In this document: one piece after another, positions 8,743-16,103 of the stretch
Layout: every line of letters begins with the position of its first letter
Numbering within the stretch: position 1 is the stretch's first letter
NCBI RefSeq assembly: GCF_900141915.1
Contig: NZ_FQZG01000014.1
Coordinates: forward strand, 1 to 64,000
Direction: 5' to 3'
Length of the DNA: 64,000 nt
Source of the DNA: Tessaracoccus bendigoensis DSM 12906
GTDB taxonomy: Bacteria; Actinomycetota; Actinomycetes; Propionibacteriales; Propionibacteriaceae
Position numbers and translations under genes: made by a program
The notes under the pieces: model-generated
Told to the model about the DNA's origin: nothing
Databases searched by the model: none
Seen by the model: the letters and a program-made list of their open reading frames with translations, nothing else

Positions 8743-8767
8743 GGCGCTCAGCCTATCGCGGGAATGC

Positions 8768-8800
8768 GAAACGGCCGCCCCCCTTTGGGGACGGCCGTCT
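8768..8800 (-). terminator. Hairpin between rpmG and the HadA-like gene
   Basis: On the minus strand, ACGGCCGTCCCC and GGGGCGGCCGT form a strong stem with a short loop, followed by only TTTC. Because the next gene (8742) is in the same direction, it probably lowers readthrough from the tRNA-rpmG unit and does not stop it completely. Confidence 0.6.
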
Positions 8801-8819
8801 CTCGGGCTCTCGTCCGGGA

Positions 8820-8990
8820 TCAGCGGGTCTCGCGGTGCACCTGGTGCACACGGCAACGCGGGCAGAACTTCTTGAGTTCGAGACGATCGGGATCGTTGCG
8901 GCGGTTCTTCTTGGTGATGTAGTTGCGCTCCTTGCACTCAGTGCAGGCGAGCGTGATCTTCGGACGGACGTCCTGAGACTTCTTAGCCAT
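8820..8990 (-). CDS. rpmG: 50S ribosomal protein L33
   Basis: A 56-residue ribosomal protein starting [19 protein letters not shown]. Two CxxC pairs (CTEC and CPRC) mark the zinc-binding form of L33. AAGGAA lies about 9 bases before the ATG. It follows tRNA-Thr and tRNA-Met on the same strand, an order conserved in actinobacteria, and is followed by a hairpin. Confidence 0.97.
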   Translation of the reverse strand: MAKKSQDVRPKITLACTECKERNYITKKNRRNDPDRLELKKFCPRCRVHQVHRETR

Positions 8991-9034
8991 TTCGCATTTC
9001 CTTCGAGCTTGTGAGTGCTACGCGTCTGTTGTGG

Positions 9035-9107
9035 TGACGAGGGCGGGACTTGAACCCGCGACACAGCGATTATGAGCCGCTTGCTCTACCGACTGAGCTA
9101 CCCCGTC
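9035..9107 (-). tRNA. metT: tRNA-Met (CAT), elongator type
   Basis: A 73-nt cloverleaf. The acceptor stem GACGGGG pairs with CCTCGTC, the anticodon loop CTCATAA gives CAT, and the T loop contains GGTTCAA. The first base pair is a normal G:C, which argues for an elongator and against an initiator tRNA. It probably shares a transcript with tRNA-Thr and rpmG. Confidence 0.95.
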
Positions 9108-9146
9108 AGGTAGTCCGTCCCGAGGGTGGTGCCACGGGACGAACAG

Positions 9147-9219
9147 AGCCCCCATGCGGAATCGAACCGCAGACCTTCTCCTTACCATGGAGACGCTCTG
9201 CCTACTGAGCTATAGGGGC
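9147..9219 (-). tRNA. thrT: tRNA-Thr (GGT)
   Basis: A 73-nt cloverleaf. The acceptor stem GCCCCTA pairs with TGGGGGC, the anticodon stem TCTCC/GGAGA encloses loop ATGGTAA (anticodon GGT), and the T arm contains GGTTCGA. It is the first gene of the thrT-metT-rpmG unit. Confidence 0.95.
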
Positions 9220-9234
9220 CAGCCGACGACCAAC

Positions 9235-9262
9235 CATATACGACTTCCCGCCGGCACCACAA
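9235..9262 (-). promoter_or_regulatory. Candidate sigma70-type promoter for thrT-metT-rpmG
   Basis: On the minus strand TTGTGG is separated by 16 bases from TATATG, which lies 15 bases before the tRNA-Thr 5' end. This suits a short-leader tRNA promoter. It is judged by eye only. Confidence 0.45.
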
Positions 9263-9294
9263 ATCGGGGTTCCCGGGTGCTCGGTGAAGGTCTG

Positions 9295-9377
9295 GCGTTG
9301 AGCACTATCCGGGGTTCGTCAGGCAGAACGACGCCCAGTTGCGGCGTGTCGCGGATCGAGTCCTGGATAGTGCTCAA
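9295..9377 (+). repeat. Palindromic intergenic element, copy 1
   Basis: GCG followed by TTGAGCACTATCC opens the element and ATAGTGCTCAA closes it; the arms match as inverted repeats over about 23 bases. Its central part is nearly the reverse complement of copy 4 (shared CGATCCGCGACACGCCGC on the other strand). It occupies the 221-bp gap between tRNA-Thr and the DUF559 gene, which otherwise holds only the tRNA promoter. Confidence 0.88.
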
Positions 9378-9439
9378 GACTTATCCACAGCCCGCGCGAT
9401 TCCCCTCCCCACCCGACCCTCACGAGGCAGGCTCGGACC

Positions 9440-10309
9440 ATGAACCCGGAACTTGTCGCTCTCCTGACCGACGGTGTCGCCTCCGCCCGCGAACACCCCC
9501 ACCTTGCCCGCGCCCTCAACTCTTGCGCCTTCCGAGGCGAACTGATCCGGCTGCTCCCCGGCATCTACGCGGCCCCCGACCACGACGACCGCGCGACCCG
9601 ACTGCAGGCCGTCTGCGCCTACCGGCAGCCGCTCGTCATCACCCGACGTGACGCCGCAGCCCTCACCTGGTGGCCCGAGATCGAGTGCGGCGAAGACATC
9701 GACGTCGCCAGCCCAGCTGAGATCAAGACCGGGAAAGGATTCAGATTCGAGCAGCGCCTCATCCGCCCCGACCTCACGACACGCCGCTTCGGCCTCAACG
9801 TCACCTCACCGGAGCTGACGGTGCTCGACCTCATCGTCGACCTTGGCGCGAGCGCGATCGATGAGTCCCTCCGCCGCCGGGCGGTCACGCTACCCCGTCT
9901 GCGTCGCGCGCTGCTGCTCACCCCCGGACGGCGAGGGAACCGTCTGCGACGCGAGCTCCTGGAGGACTCGCGCGATGCCCCCTGGTCGACCCTTGAGCGC
10001 GAGGCGCACCGCCTGCTGCGTGCCGCCGGCCTCACGGGCTGGTCCACCAACTACAGGGTCGACCTGGGCACCGACACGTTCTTCCTCGACATCGCCATCC
10101 CAGCTGTGCGTCTCGGCATCGAACTCGACGGGGCCAGCTACCACGACACTGACGACGCATTCCACCTCGACCGGCGGAGGGACCGCGCCTTGAGCCGCGC
10201 CGGCTGGCAGATCATCAGGTTCACCGCCAAGAGCCTCGACGAACTGGTCGAGACCATCGAGTCGCTGATCCATCAGCGACGACGGCTCCTCGGGAAGCGC
10301 AGCGCCTGA
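9440..10309 (+). CDS. DUF559-type protein with C-terminal PD-(D/E)XK nuclease-like domain
   Basis: A 289-residue protein of unknown role. Residues 1-170 look like the AbiEi-type antitoxin/transcription-factor-like N-terminal region often joined to DUF559 (RGELIRLLPGIYAAP, then ITRRDAAALTWWPE). The C-terminal 100 residues resemble Vsr-type nucleases: FFLDIAIPAVRLGIELDGASYH, DLDRRRDRAL-like and a final GWQIIRFTAKSLDE. The key Asp and Glu-Leu-Asp residues are present. Similar genes are common as solitary copies in actinobacteria. GAGGCAGG precedes the start. No partner toxin is visible next to it. Confidence 0.75.
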   Translation: MNPELVALLTDGVASAREHPHLARALNSCAFRGELIRLLPGIYAAPDHDDRATRLQAVCAYRQPLVITRRDAAALTWWPEIECGEDIDVASPAEIKTGKGFRFEQRLIRPDLTTRRFGLNVTSPELTVLDLIVDLGASAIDESLRRRAVTLPRLRRALLLTPGRRGNRLRRELLEDSRDAPWSTLEREAHRLLRAAGLTGWSTNYRVDLGTDTFFLDIAIPAVRLGIELDGASYHDTDDAFHLDRRRDRALSRAGWQIIRFTAKSLDELVETIESLIHQRRRLLGKRSA

Positions 10310-10312
10310 GGG

Positions 10313-11023
10313 TCAGGCCCTCAGGCCCGCGATTCCAGTCTCGAGCGCCTCCGCGAAAAGCGTCTCGCGCTCGTCGGCAGTCAGGTCGCCCGAGCCGTCG
10401 AACAGGTGGTCGGACACCGTCAGCACCGCCAGCGCCTCCCGCCCGGCCCGCAACGCGCAGGCATACAGACCGGCAGCTTCCATCTCGACACCTAGCGTGC
10501 CGAGCTTGTCCAGCGCCGGGATTATGTCGGTTCGGGTGCTGTAGAAGAAGTCGCTGGTGAAGACCGGCCCGATGTGGACGCTCCTACCTGACGACCTGGC
10601 ATGGTCGACCGCCCCGCGGAGCATGTCGAATGAGGGCGCGAGCGAGAGTGTGACCCCGGGAAGATCGATGGTCGACACCTTCGAGCTGGTGTGCGCCGAC
10701 GACGCCACGACAACGTCACGGACGGCGACCTTAGGGGAGATGCCACCGCACGTGCCGACGCGGCAGATCCTGTCGACCCCGTACTGCTCGTACAACTCGG
10801 TCGCGTAGATGGACAGGCTCGGGACGCCCATCCCGGAGGCCATCGCCGTCACCGGGATGCCGTCGATCGTCCCGGTCCAGGCGCCGATGCCGCGCACGTC
10901 CGAGACGAGGCGGGCACCGTCCATCCGGGTGCGTGCGATCCGTTCGGCCCTCTTCGGGTCCCCTGGCATGAGTACCAGGGAAGCGATGTCGCCGGGCTCA
11001 CATGCGATGTGCGGAGTGGCCAT
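10313..11023 (-). CDS. deoD: Purine-nucleoside phosphorylase, DeoD type
   Basis: Splits purine nucleosides to base and ribose-1-phosphate in salvage. At 236 residues it matches hexameric DeoD. Motifs: phosphate loop LMPGDPKRAERIA, the strand VGTCGGISP and the nucleoside site GVEMEAAGLYA followed by VSDHLFDG. The start at 11023 has the perfect Shine-Dalgarno AAGGAGG; the longer frame upstream crosses tRNA-Tyr. It is convergent with the DUF559 gene, with a 3-bp gap. Confidence 0.95.
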   Translation of the reverse strand: MATPHIACEPGDIASLVLMPGDPKRAERIARTRMDGARLVSDVRGIGAWTGTIDGIPVTAMASGMGVPSLSIYATELYEQYGVDRICRVGTCGGISPKVAVRDVVVASSAHTSSKVSTIDLPGVTLSLAPSFDMLRGAVDHARSSGRSVHIGPVFTSDFFYSTRTDIIPALDKLGTLGVEMEAAGLYACALRAGREALAVLTVSDHLFDGSGDLTADERETLFAEALETGIAGLRA

Positions 11024-11057
11024 CGTCGGCCTCCTTCGGTGGTGCCGGAATACGAAC

Positions 11058-11088
11058 AAGGCCCCGAACCAATCCGATTCGGGGCCTT
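11058..11088 (-). terminator. Terminator hairpin after tRNA-Tyr
   Basis: A perfect 11-bp stem (AAGGCCCCGAA with TTCGGGGCCTT) lies 2 bases beyond the tRNA 3' end. It is followed on the minus strand by GTTCGTATT, a weak U-tract. It separates tRNA-Tyr from deoD. Confidence 0.8.
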
Positions 11089-11089
11089 G

Positions 11090-11170
11090 TGGCAGGTGTT
11101 GGATTCGAACCAACGTAGCTTGCGCGACGGTTTTACAGACCGTTCCCTTTGGCCGCTCGGGCAACCTGCC
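11090..11170 (-). tRNA. tyrT: tRNA-Tyr (GTA)
   Basis: An 81-nt class II tRNA. The acceptor stem GGCAGGT pairs with ACCTGCC, the anticodon loop CTGTAAA gives GTA, a long variable arm (TCGCGCAAGCTACG region) is present, and the T arm contains GGTTCGA. Confidence 0.95.
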
Positions 11171-11194
11171 GTGCCGGTAACCCGGCGCCGCACG

Positions 11195-11224
11195 AGCATA
11201 GCAGGGTGTCGACGGGCTCGGCAA
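11195..11224 (-). promoter_or_regulatory. Candidate promoter for tRNA-Tyr
   Basis: TTGCCG and TATGCT on the minus strand are separated by 18 bases, and the TATGCT box ends 25 bases before the tRNA 5' end. Judged by eye only. Confidence 0.4.
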
Positions 11225-11292
11225 AGCAGCGACGGTGGTGTCGACACGCCGGGCTCTGTAGGCATTCGATCGCTGGCACAATGGCTTGAAGA

Positions 11293-11374
11293 TGAGCACT
11301 ATTCCGGGGTCGATCACGGTATTAGCGATCAAACCGTGCCGTTCGGCGATCCAACCCGGAATAGTGCTCAACGC
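11293..11374 (-). repeat. Palindromic intergenic element, copy 2
   Basis: Opens TGAGCACTATTCCGGGG and closes CCCGGAATAGTGCTCAA plus CGC. The conserved CGC tail marks it as inverted relative to copies 1 and 3. The centre differs from copies 1 and 4. It lies between tRNA-Tyr and yajQ and ends 25 bases before the yajQ start, so it would be in the yajQ leader or promoter. Confidence 0.85.
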
Positions 11375-11399
11375 CCCACCCAGCCCACGGAGGACAGCC

Positions 11400-11891
11400 A
11401 TGGCATCGGACAGCTCATTCGACATCGTCAGCAAGGTCGATCGGCAGGAGGTCGACAACGCCCTGAACCAGGCCGCGAAGGAGGTGTCGCAGCGGTTCGA
11501 CTTCAAGAACACCGACGCAAAGATCGCCTGGTCGGGCGAGTCCATCGAGATGCAGGCCGTCTCCGAGGAGCGCGTCAAGGCGGTCCTCGACGTGTTCCAA
11601 TCGAAGCTCGCTCGTCGCGGGGTCAGCCTCAAGGCACTCGACGCCGACGAGCCCCGGGCCTCTGGCAAACTCTGGAAGATCACCGCCACTACCAAGGAGG
11701 GGATCAAACAGGAGGACGCCAAGAAGATCTCGAAGCTGATCCGCGACGAGGGACCGAAGGGCGTCAAGGCGCAGATCCAAGGCGACGAACTGCGCGTCTC
11801 CTCGAAGAGCCGGGACGACCTTCAGGAGGTCCAGAAACTCATCAAGGACCAGGACTACGACTTCGCCGTACAGTACGTGAACTACCGCTGA
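11400..11891 (+). CDS. yajQ: YajQ family protein (DUF520)
   Basis: A 163-residue nucleotide-binding-type protein with two ferredoxin-like folds. Family members have been linked to cyclic-di-GMP or nucleic-acid binding, but the role here is open. Typical segments are [20 protein letters not shown] and the C-terminal [25 protein letters not shown]. The ATG at 11400 has GGAGGA upstream. It may be co-transcribed with the GNAT gene 28 bp downstream. Confidence 0.93.
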   Translation: MASDSSFDIVSKVDRQEVDNALNQAAKEVSQRFDFKNTDAKIAWSGESIEMQAVSEERVKAVLDVFQSKLARRGVSLKALDADEPRASGKLWKITATTKEGIKQEDAKKISKLIRDEGPKGVKAQIQGDELRVSSKSRDDLQEVQKLIKDQDYDFAVQYVNYR

Positions 11892-11919
11892 CCAACCGAA
11901 CCGACCCCAGGAGGCTGCT

Positions 11920-12429
11920 GTGCTCGCGCTCAGACCATTGCGCCAAGGCGACGCACCGGACGTGCTCGCCGCGTTCCAGTCCGACCCCGGCATGTCTCGG
12001 CAAGGCACCGTCACGACCATGGCGGAGGCAGAGGGGTATGTCGCAGGCCTCCTGGGCGACGGGTACTCCTTCGCCATCACCGACGACGACCGGCTCGTCG
12101 GGCTGGTCGGGGTCACGCTCGACCCCACCAACAAGGTTGGCTGGTTCTGGTACTGGATGAACCAGTCGCATCGCGGCCGGGGCTGGGCGTCGAAGGCCGC
12201 GACCGCGGTCGCGAACTGGGCTCTGGCGACCGGCGACTGCGAGCGTCTCGAACTCGGTCACAGGGCCGACAACCCGCTCTCGGGCAACGTGGCGGGCGCG
12301 GCCGGTTTCGTCCGAGAGGGTCGCGAGCGAGGAAAGTTCCTGATCGACGGCGCCCGCGTCGACGTGCTCACCTACGGCCGCCTCACCACCGACCCATGGC
12401 CCCAGGCCGTGCTGGACATCGCCCGATGA
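11920..12429 (+). CDS. GNAT family N-acetyltransferase
   Basis: A 169-residue acetyltransferase of the RimJ/RimL-like GNAT group (MLALRPLRQGDAPDVL; acetyl-CoA-binding loop HRGRGWASKAA; then GNVAGAAGFVREGRER). It starts with GTG, which is supported by AGGAGG seven bases upstream. The substrate is unknown. Its stop overlaps the start of the exonuclease gene (ATGA), so the two are translationally coupled. Confidence 0.88.
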   Translation: MLALRPLRQGDAPDVLAAFQSDPGMSRQGTVTTMAEAEGYVAGLLGDGYSFAITDDDRLVGLVGVTLDPTNKVGWFWYWMNQSHRGRGWASKAATAVANWALATGDCERLELGHRADNPLSGNVAGAAGFVREGRERGKFLIDGARVDVLTYGRLTTDPWPQAVLDIAR

Positions 12430-13325
12430 GGCGGATCGGCACCCACAACGTAAACGGCATCCGGGCAGCGCTGAGACGCGGTTTCCGCCCCTTCTGGGAC
12501 TCGGCCGAGGCAGATGTGATCGCGCTGCAGGAGGTGCGCTGCCGGGTCGCCGACCTCCCACTCGATGCGTTCGACGGCTACCACGTCACGCTCGACACCG
12601 GCCAGCTCGCCGGGCGCAACGGGGTGGCGATCCTCACCCGCACGCCCCCGACCCGCATCCGTTCCCTGACCACCACCGTGACGTCGATCGCACAGGGCGA
12701 TGAGCCCCGATCGATCGACTCGGAGCGCGTCGTCGGACGAGACCTCGCCGCGTTCGCTGATGAGGGCCGCTACCTGGAGGTCGACCTGGCCGACGCCCCC
12801 GTCCGGGTCGCCTCGCTCTACCTGCCGAAGGGAGCGGCCTGGCCCCACGAATTGGGCACCGAGGAGAAGTACCGGCGCAAGATGCGTTTCATGCGGGGCC
12901 TCGCCCGCACCCTGGTCGCCTCGCGCCGCGACGCCGCGGCCGACGGCCGGGAGTTACTGGTGATGGGAGATTTCAACATCGCACACACCAGGCAGGACCT
13001 GCGCAACTGGCGCAGCAACCAGAAATCCGAAGGGTTCCTCCCCGAGGAGCGCGAATGGTTCGGTTCGGTGACCGGCCCACGAACCATGGTCGACGTCGTG
13101 CGTTCCCTGAACCCGGACGCCGACGGCCCCTACAGCTGGTGGTCGTGGCGGGGGCAGGCCTTCACCAACGATGCGGGGTGGCGGATCGACTACCACCTCG
13201 CCACGCCTAGGCTCGCGAAGGCTGCCACCTCGGCGTTCGTCGGGCGCGAGTCGACCTACGACGAGCGCATCAGTGACCACTCCCCCGTCGTAGTCGACTA
13301 CGACACCTCGACGCTGGCGGCCTGA
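12426..13325 (+). CDS. xth: Exodeoxyribonuclease III
   Basis: AP endonuclease / 3'-5' exonuclease of base-excision repair, EEP superfamily. The 299-residue product shows THNVNGIRAA at the N-terminus, metal-binding Glu in ALQEVRC, catalytic GDFNIAHT and the terminal ISDHSPVVVDY. It overlaps the acetyltransferase gene by four bases and converges on the mannosyltransferase gene with one base between the stops. Confidence 0.93.
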   Translation: MRRIGTHNVNGIRAALRRGFRPFWDSAEADVIALQEVRCRVADLPLDAFDGYHVTLDTGQLAGRNGVAILTRTPPTRIRSLTTTVTSIAQGDEPRSIDSERVVGRDLAAFADEGRYLEVDLADAPVRVASLYLPKGAAWPHELGTEEKYRRKMRFMRGLARTLVASRRDAAADGRELLVMGDFNIAHTRQDLRNWRSNQKSEGFLPEEREWFGSVTGPRTMVDVVRSLNPDADGPYSWWSWRGQAFTNDAGWRIDYHLATPRLAKAATSAFVGRESTYDERISDHSPVVVDYDTSTLAA

Positions 13326-13326
13326 T

Positions 13327-14847
13327 TCAGGCCCCCGCCTCCGTCTCCACGTCTGGCCCTTCCATCGGCTGGCTGAGCTCGTGCGAGTGAACCGTCCAGT
13401 AGGTGGCTGCGAACAGGATCAGCACCAGCATCCAGAGTCCGTTGCGGATGCCGAAGTTCATGGCGTTGAAGCCCAGCAGCACCACGGTCGCCACGATCGC
13501 GGCCCGCAGCGCCCGCGAACTCGGCCTCGTCATCGGCAGCAGCACCGCCCCCCAGAGCAGATACCAGGAATGGATGGCGGGGGCGCACAGCGCGAACCAG
13601 ATGAACGAATAGCTGATGAAGTGAAGCGGTCGTCGGCCCAGATGTCTCCAGGCGAACCAGGCGATCCCGAGGACCCCGACCACGGAGCCGATGCCTCGGA
13701 ACACCGTGATCGCCGTCCGGCCGCCGCCGGGGTCCAGACCGAGCAGATTGATCGGGAACTGCACGATGTGGCCAAGCACCGTAAATGGTGAGACCGTGTC
13801 CACCATCCCGGGCACGTTGATGGCGTTGACCCAGCCGAACCCGAGCCCGGAGGCGAAGGAGAAGCTCGCGAACACCGCGACCGAGAGGGCAAGCGAGGTC
13901 AGCGCCCTGATTGCAGCCCACGCCACGCTCTTCGGGCGCCAGGAGGTCCAGGGCACGACCAGGAACGGTAGTGCGACCGCGGTCAGGAACGCAGGCTGCT
14001 TCACCGCGGCTGCGACACCGACGACCAGGGCGCCCAGCCACCAGCGCCGGTAGCGCATCGTCAGCCAGATCCCCAGCAGCATCAGGCCAGTCATCAGTGA
14101 GTCGTTGTGGGCGCCGCCGATGAAGTCGATCACCAGGATCGGGTTGAGCACGGAGAACCAGCTCGCAGCCGCCCGGTCGACCCCGACCAACCTCGCGATC
14201 CTCGGCACCATGGTCCCGATCAGCGCGACCCCGACCAGTGCCGGTACCCGCATCAGGACCGCGGATAGGAACGGATCCAGCCCTGCAAGGAGGACGATGC
14301 CGTGGCTCATCCACAACGCCAACGGTCCGTATGGCGCGGTCGTGTCGCGCCACACCCAGGCGACCTGGTCGGCGTAGTAGCCGGGCAGGATCCCGGGTCC
14401 GACGGCGTACGGATTGAGGTTGTTGTGGATCAGCCAGCCATGCGCCGCATACGAGTAGGCGTCGTGTGAGAAGATCGGCGGCCCGAACAGAAGCGGGAAC
14501 GAGATGATGCCCAGCACCGCCCAATGCCTCAACTGCGGCCGACCTTGGGCCCGCCGTTTCGCCGGACGCAGCCTGAACCACGATTCGAGCAGCAGCATCA
14601 ACCCGAGCAGCGTCGCCACCGTGCCGACCCACTTGGTCGTGGGCCCATCGATGCCGAGCCCACGCAGCACATCCCACATCGGCGAGGCCTGCGGCAGGTA
14701 TGCGGGGCTGAGCGACCCGATCAGGATGCCGAGACTGCCCGCGAAACCTGCCCACACCGCGCGCGACGATGCCGCCCGCTGCAGGTCACCGATCGCCCGG
14801 ACGATCCGGTCAGGCACCGTCGCGCCTGACCAACCGTCCCCTGTCAT
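13327..14847 (-). CDS. Polyprenol-phosphate-mannose-dependent alpha-1,6-mannosyltransferase (MptB-like)
   Basis: A multi-pass GT-C membrane glycosyltransferase of about 506 residues. The first extracellular loop carries the acidic motif SHDAYSYAAHGWL, and ten or more hydrophobic helices follow. The family adds alpha-1,6-mannose to lipomannan or related glycolipids using polyprenyl-phosphomannose outside the membrane. The start is uncertain: ATG 14847 gives MTGDGWSG and overlaps the ferredoxin-like gene by 38 bases, while GTG 14817 would overlap by 8 bases. It is last in the nuoB/C/I-like run, perhaps only by transcription. Confidence 0.82.
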   Translation of the reverse strand: MTGDGWSGATVPDRIVRAIGDLQRAASSRAVWAGFAGSLGILIGSLSPAYLPQASPMWDVLRGLGIDGPTTKWVGTVATLLGLMLLLESWFRLRPAKRRAQGRPQLRHWAVLGIISFPLLFGPPIFSHDAYSYAAHGWLIHNNLNPYAVGPGILPGYYADQVAWVWRDTTAPYGPLALWMSHGIVLLAGLDPFLSAVLMRVPALVGVALIGTMVPRIARLVGVDRAAASWFSVLNPILVIDFIGGAHNDSLMTGLMLLGIWLTMRYRRWWLGALVVGVAAAVKQPAFLTAVALPFLVVPWTSWRPKSVAWAAIRALTSLALSVAVFASFSFASGLGFGWVNAINVPGMVDTVSPFTVLGHIVQFPINLLGLDPGGGRTAITVFRGIGSVVGVLGIAWFAWRHLGRRPLHFISYSFIWFALCAPAIHSWYLLWGAVLLPMTRPSSRALRAAIVATVVLLGFNAMNFGIRNGLWMLVLILFAATYWTVHSHELSQPMEGPDVETEAGA

Positions 14848-15127
14848 ACAACAGGTCGACCAGCCGGTCGGCCGACGGCACGTGTGCCCCGTCCCACACC
14901 AGTGCATCGGTCGGGCACTGCTCGATGCAGACCCCGCAGTACATGCACAGCGCCCAGTCGATCGTGAACGTGTCCAGCACGTTGTGGGTCCGTGGACGCG
15001 AGCCGGGGGCCGGCACGGTCTGCTCCTGGTGCGAGGTGAGCGTGATGCACCACGTGGGGCACTCCCGTGCGCAGATCATGCACGAAGTGCAGGCCTCCTC
15101 GATCAAGGCGATCGAACCGTGGATCAT
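14810..15127 (-). CDS. NuoI-like 2x[4Fe-4S] ferredoxin-type subunit (orphan)
   Basis: A 105-residue protein with two CxxCxxCxxxCP clusters: Cys13/16/19/23 and Cys61/64/67/71. The spacing and the segment between the clusters resemble NuoI or the matching subunit of group 4 hydrogenases. CGGAGG precedes the ATG at 15127, which overlaps the NuoC-like stop (ATGA). It should pass electrons between a donor and the NuoB-like subunit. The genuine NuoI of complex I is at 38906-39460, so this is a second, shorter copy. No signal peptide. Confidence 0.82.
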   Translation of the reverse strand: MIHGSIALIEEACTSCMICARECPTWCITLTSHQEQTVPAPGSRPRTHNVLDTFTIDWALCMYCGVCIEQCPTDALVWDGAHVPSADRLVDLLYDRGRLVRRDGA

Positions 15128-15633
15128 CTCGGCCTCCGCACGCGGGCACCGGTCGCCGACAGCGCGATGTCCGCGGCCGCCGCCCCAGGGTCGGCGAGCA
15201 CGGCAGGGTCGGGCACCCCGGGTGGCACCAGCTTTCGCCTGCCTGGTGAGGACCCCGACTCGCCAGGTTCCAGCGCCCCAGGCCAACCTGTCAGCTGGCG
15301 CTGTTCGAGCAGCACATCCTTACGCATCGGGGCACCCCCGCCATGGTGGATCAGTGGACGGTTGTCGCCGCCCTCGAAGCGGACACCGAAGAAGTCGTGG
15401 GCCTGCCGTTGCAGGAAGGAGGCACCGGGGAACAACGGGGCCAGATCGGGTAGCCGCGGGTCGTCTCTGTCGGTGCGCGCCTCGACCACCACATCCTGCC
15501 CGGTGTCGGGGTCGAGGAGCCGGACGGCGACCCGGATCTCGTCGGAGATCCCGACCTCGTCGACCGCCGTCAACCCGAGCAGGAAGCGGTAACCATCCGC
15601 TTTCGCGGCCGCAACATCCTCATACAGGCTCAT
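15124..15633 (-). CDS. NuoC-like (30-kDa) subunit (orphan)
   Basis: A 169-residue NuoC-like protein. The recognisable part (about residues 10-120) has the family's hydrophobic DGYRFLLGLTAVD strand, AHDFFGVRFEGGDN and MRKDVLL. The last 50 residues are Pro/Ala/Arg-rich and unlike NuoC. AGGAG supports the start at 15633. It overlaps the NuoB-like gene by 14 bases and the NuoI-like gene by 4. No NuoD-like large subunit follows, although NuoC and NuoD normally pair. Confidence 0.78.
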   Translation of the reverse strand: MSLYEDVAAAKADGYRFLLGLTAVDEVGISDEIRVAVRLLDPDTGQDVVVEARTDRDDPRLPDLAPLFPGASFLQRQAHDFFGVRFEGGDNRPLIHHGGGAPMRKDVLLEQRQLTGWPGALEPGESGSSPGRRKLVPPGVPDPAVLADPGAAAADIALSATGARVRRPR

Positions 15634-16030
15634 GCTCGGCTCCTGCCCGCTCGGTTGCGAGGAAATCGTCCAGCGCTGACGGTGGCGGTGGGCAACCCGC
15701 GATGAAGTGGTCGACCGGCACAACCGCGCCTGCGCCTCTCACTACCGCATACGAATCCCAGTACGGCCCCCCGGCACAGGCGCAGGCCCCGAACGCGACG
15801 ACCCGGGAGCGCTCCGGGACGGCGCCGAGCACCGCAGAGATGGAGGGCAGCATCGGCCCCGTGATGGTTCCAGACAAGGTGACGACCACGCCGGCCCCCT
15901 CGGGGATGTCTTCCAGCGGCACCCCGGTGCGCTCTCCCGTGGCGGCCTGCGTCTCGAGCGCGCAGCAGGCAAGCGGCACGTCGACGACGTAGAGGGACCC
16001 GTCGCCGAACCAGTCCCGAGCTGCAACCAT
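15620..16030 (-). CDS. NuoB-like (20-kDa) iron-sulfur subunit (orphan)
   Basis: A 136-residue short NuoB homologue. All four ligands expected for a cluster N2-like centre are kept: adjacent Cys22-Cys23 (LACCALE), Cys83 or Cys85 in GACACAGG and Cys113 in GCPPPP. It could therefore still bind a [4Fe-4S] cluster. It is the first gene of a B-C-I-like trio and is divergent from the SNF2 gene 73 bp away. No clear Shine-Dalgarno precedes ATG 16030, so the message may be leaderless. Confidence 0.82.
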   Translation of the reverse strand: MVAARDWFGDGSLYVVDVPLACCALETQAATGERTGVPLEDIPEGAGVVVTLSGTITGPMLPSISAVLGAVPERSRVVAFGACACAGGPYWDSYAVVRGAGAVVPVDHFIAGCPPPPSALDDFLATERAGAEHEPV

Positions 16031-16103
16031 GCGGGCAGTCTACGCGGCCTCATGGCTTCCCCATTCGCTCCTGGCCAGAGCCTCGCCTAGACTCTCGTAC
16101 CCG

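Noticed and set aside
10313-11767. A 484-codon frame extending deoD upstream
   Set aside because: It would run through tRNA-Tyr and the palindromic element; the AAGGAGG-supported start at 11023 matches the family length.
14810-16030. Calling the NuoB/C/I-like trio degraded pseudogenes
   Set aside because: All cluster ligands are present, frames overlap by 4-14 bases and Shine-Dalgarno sequences are visible for two of them.
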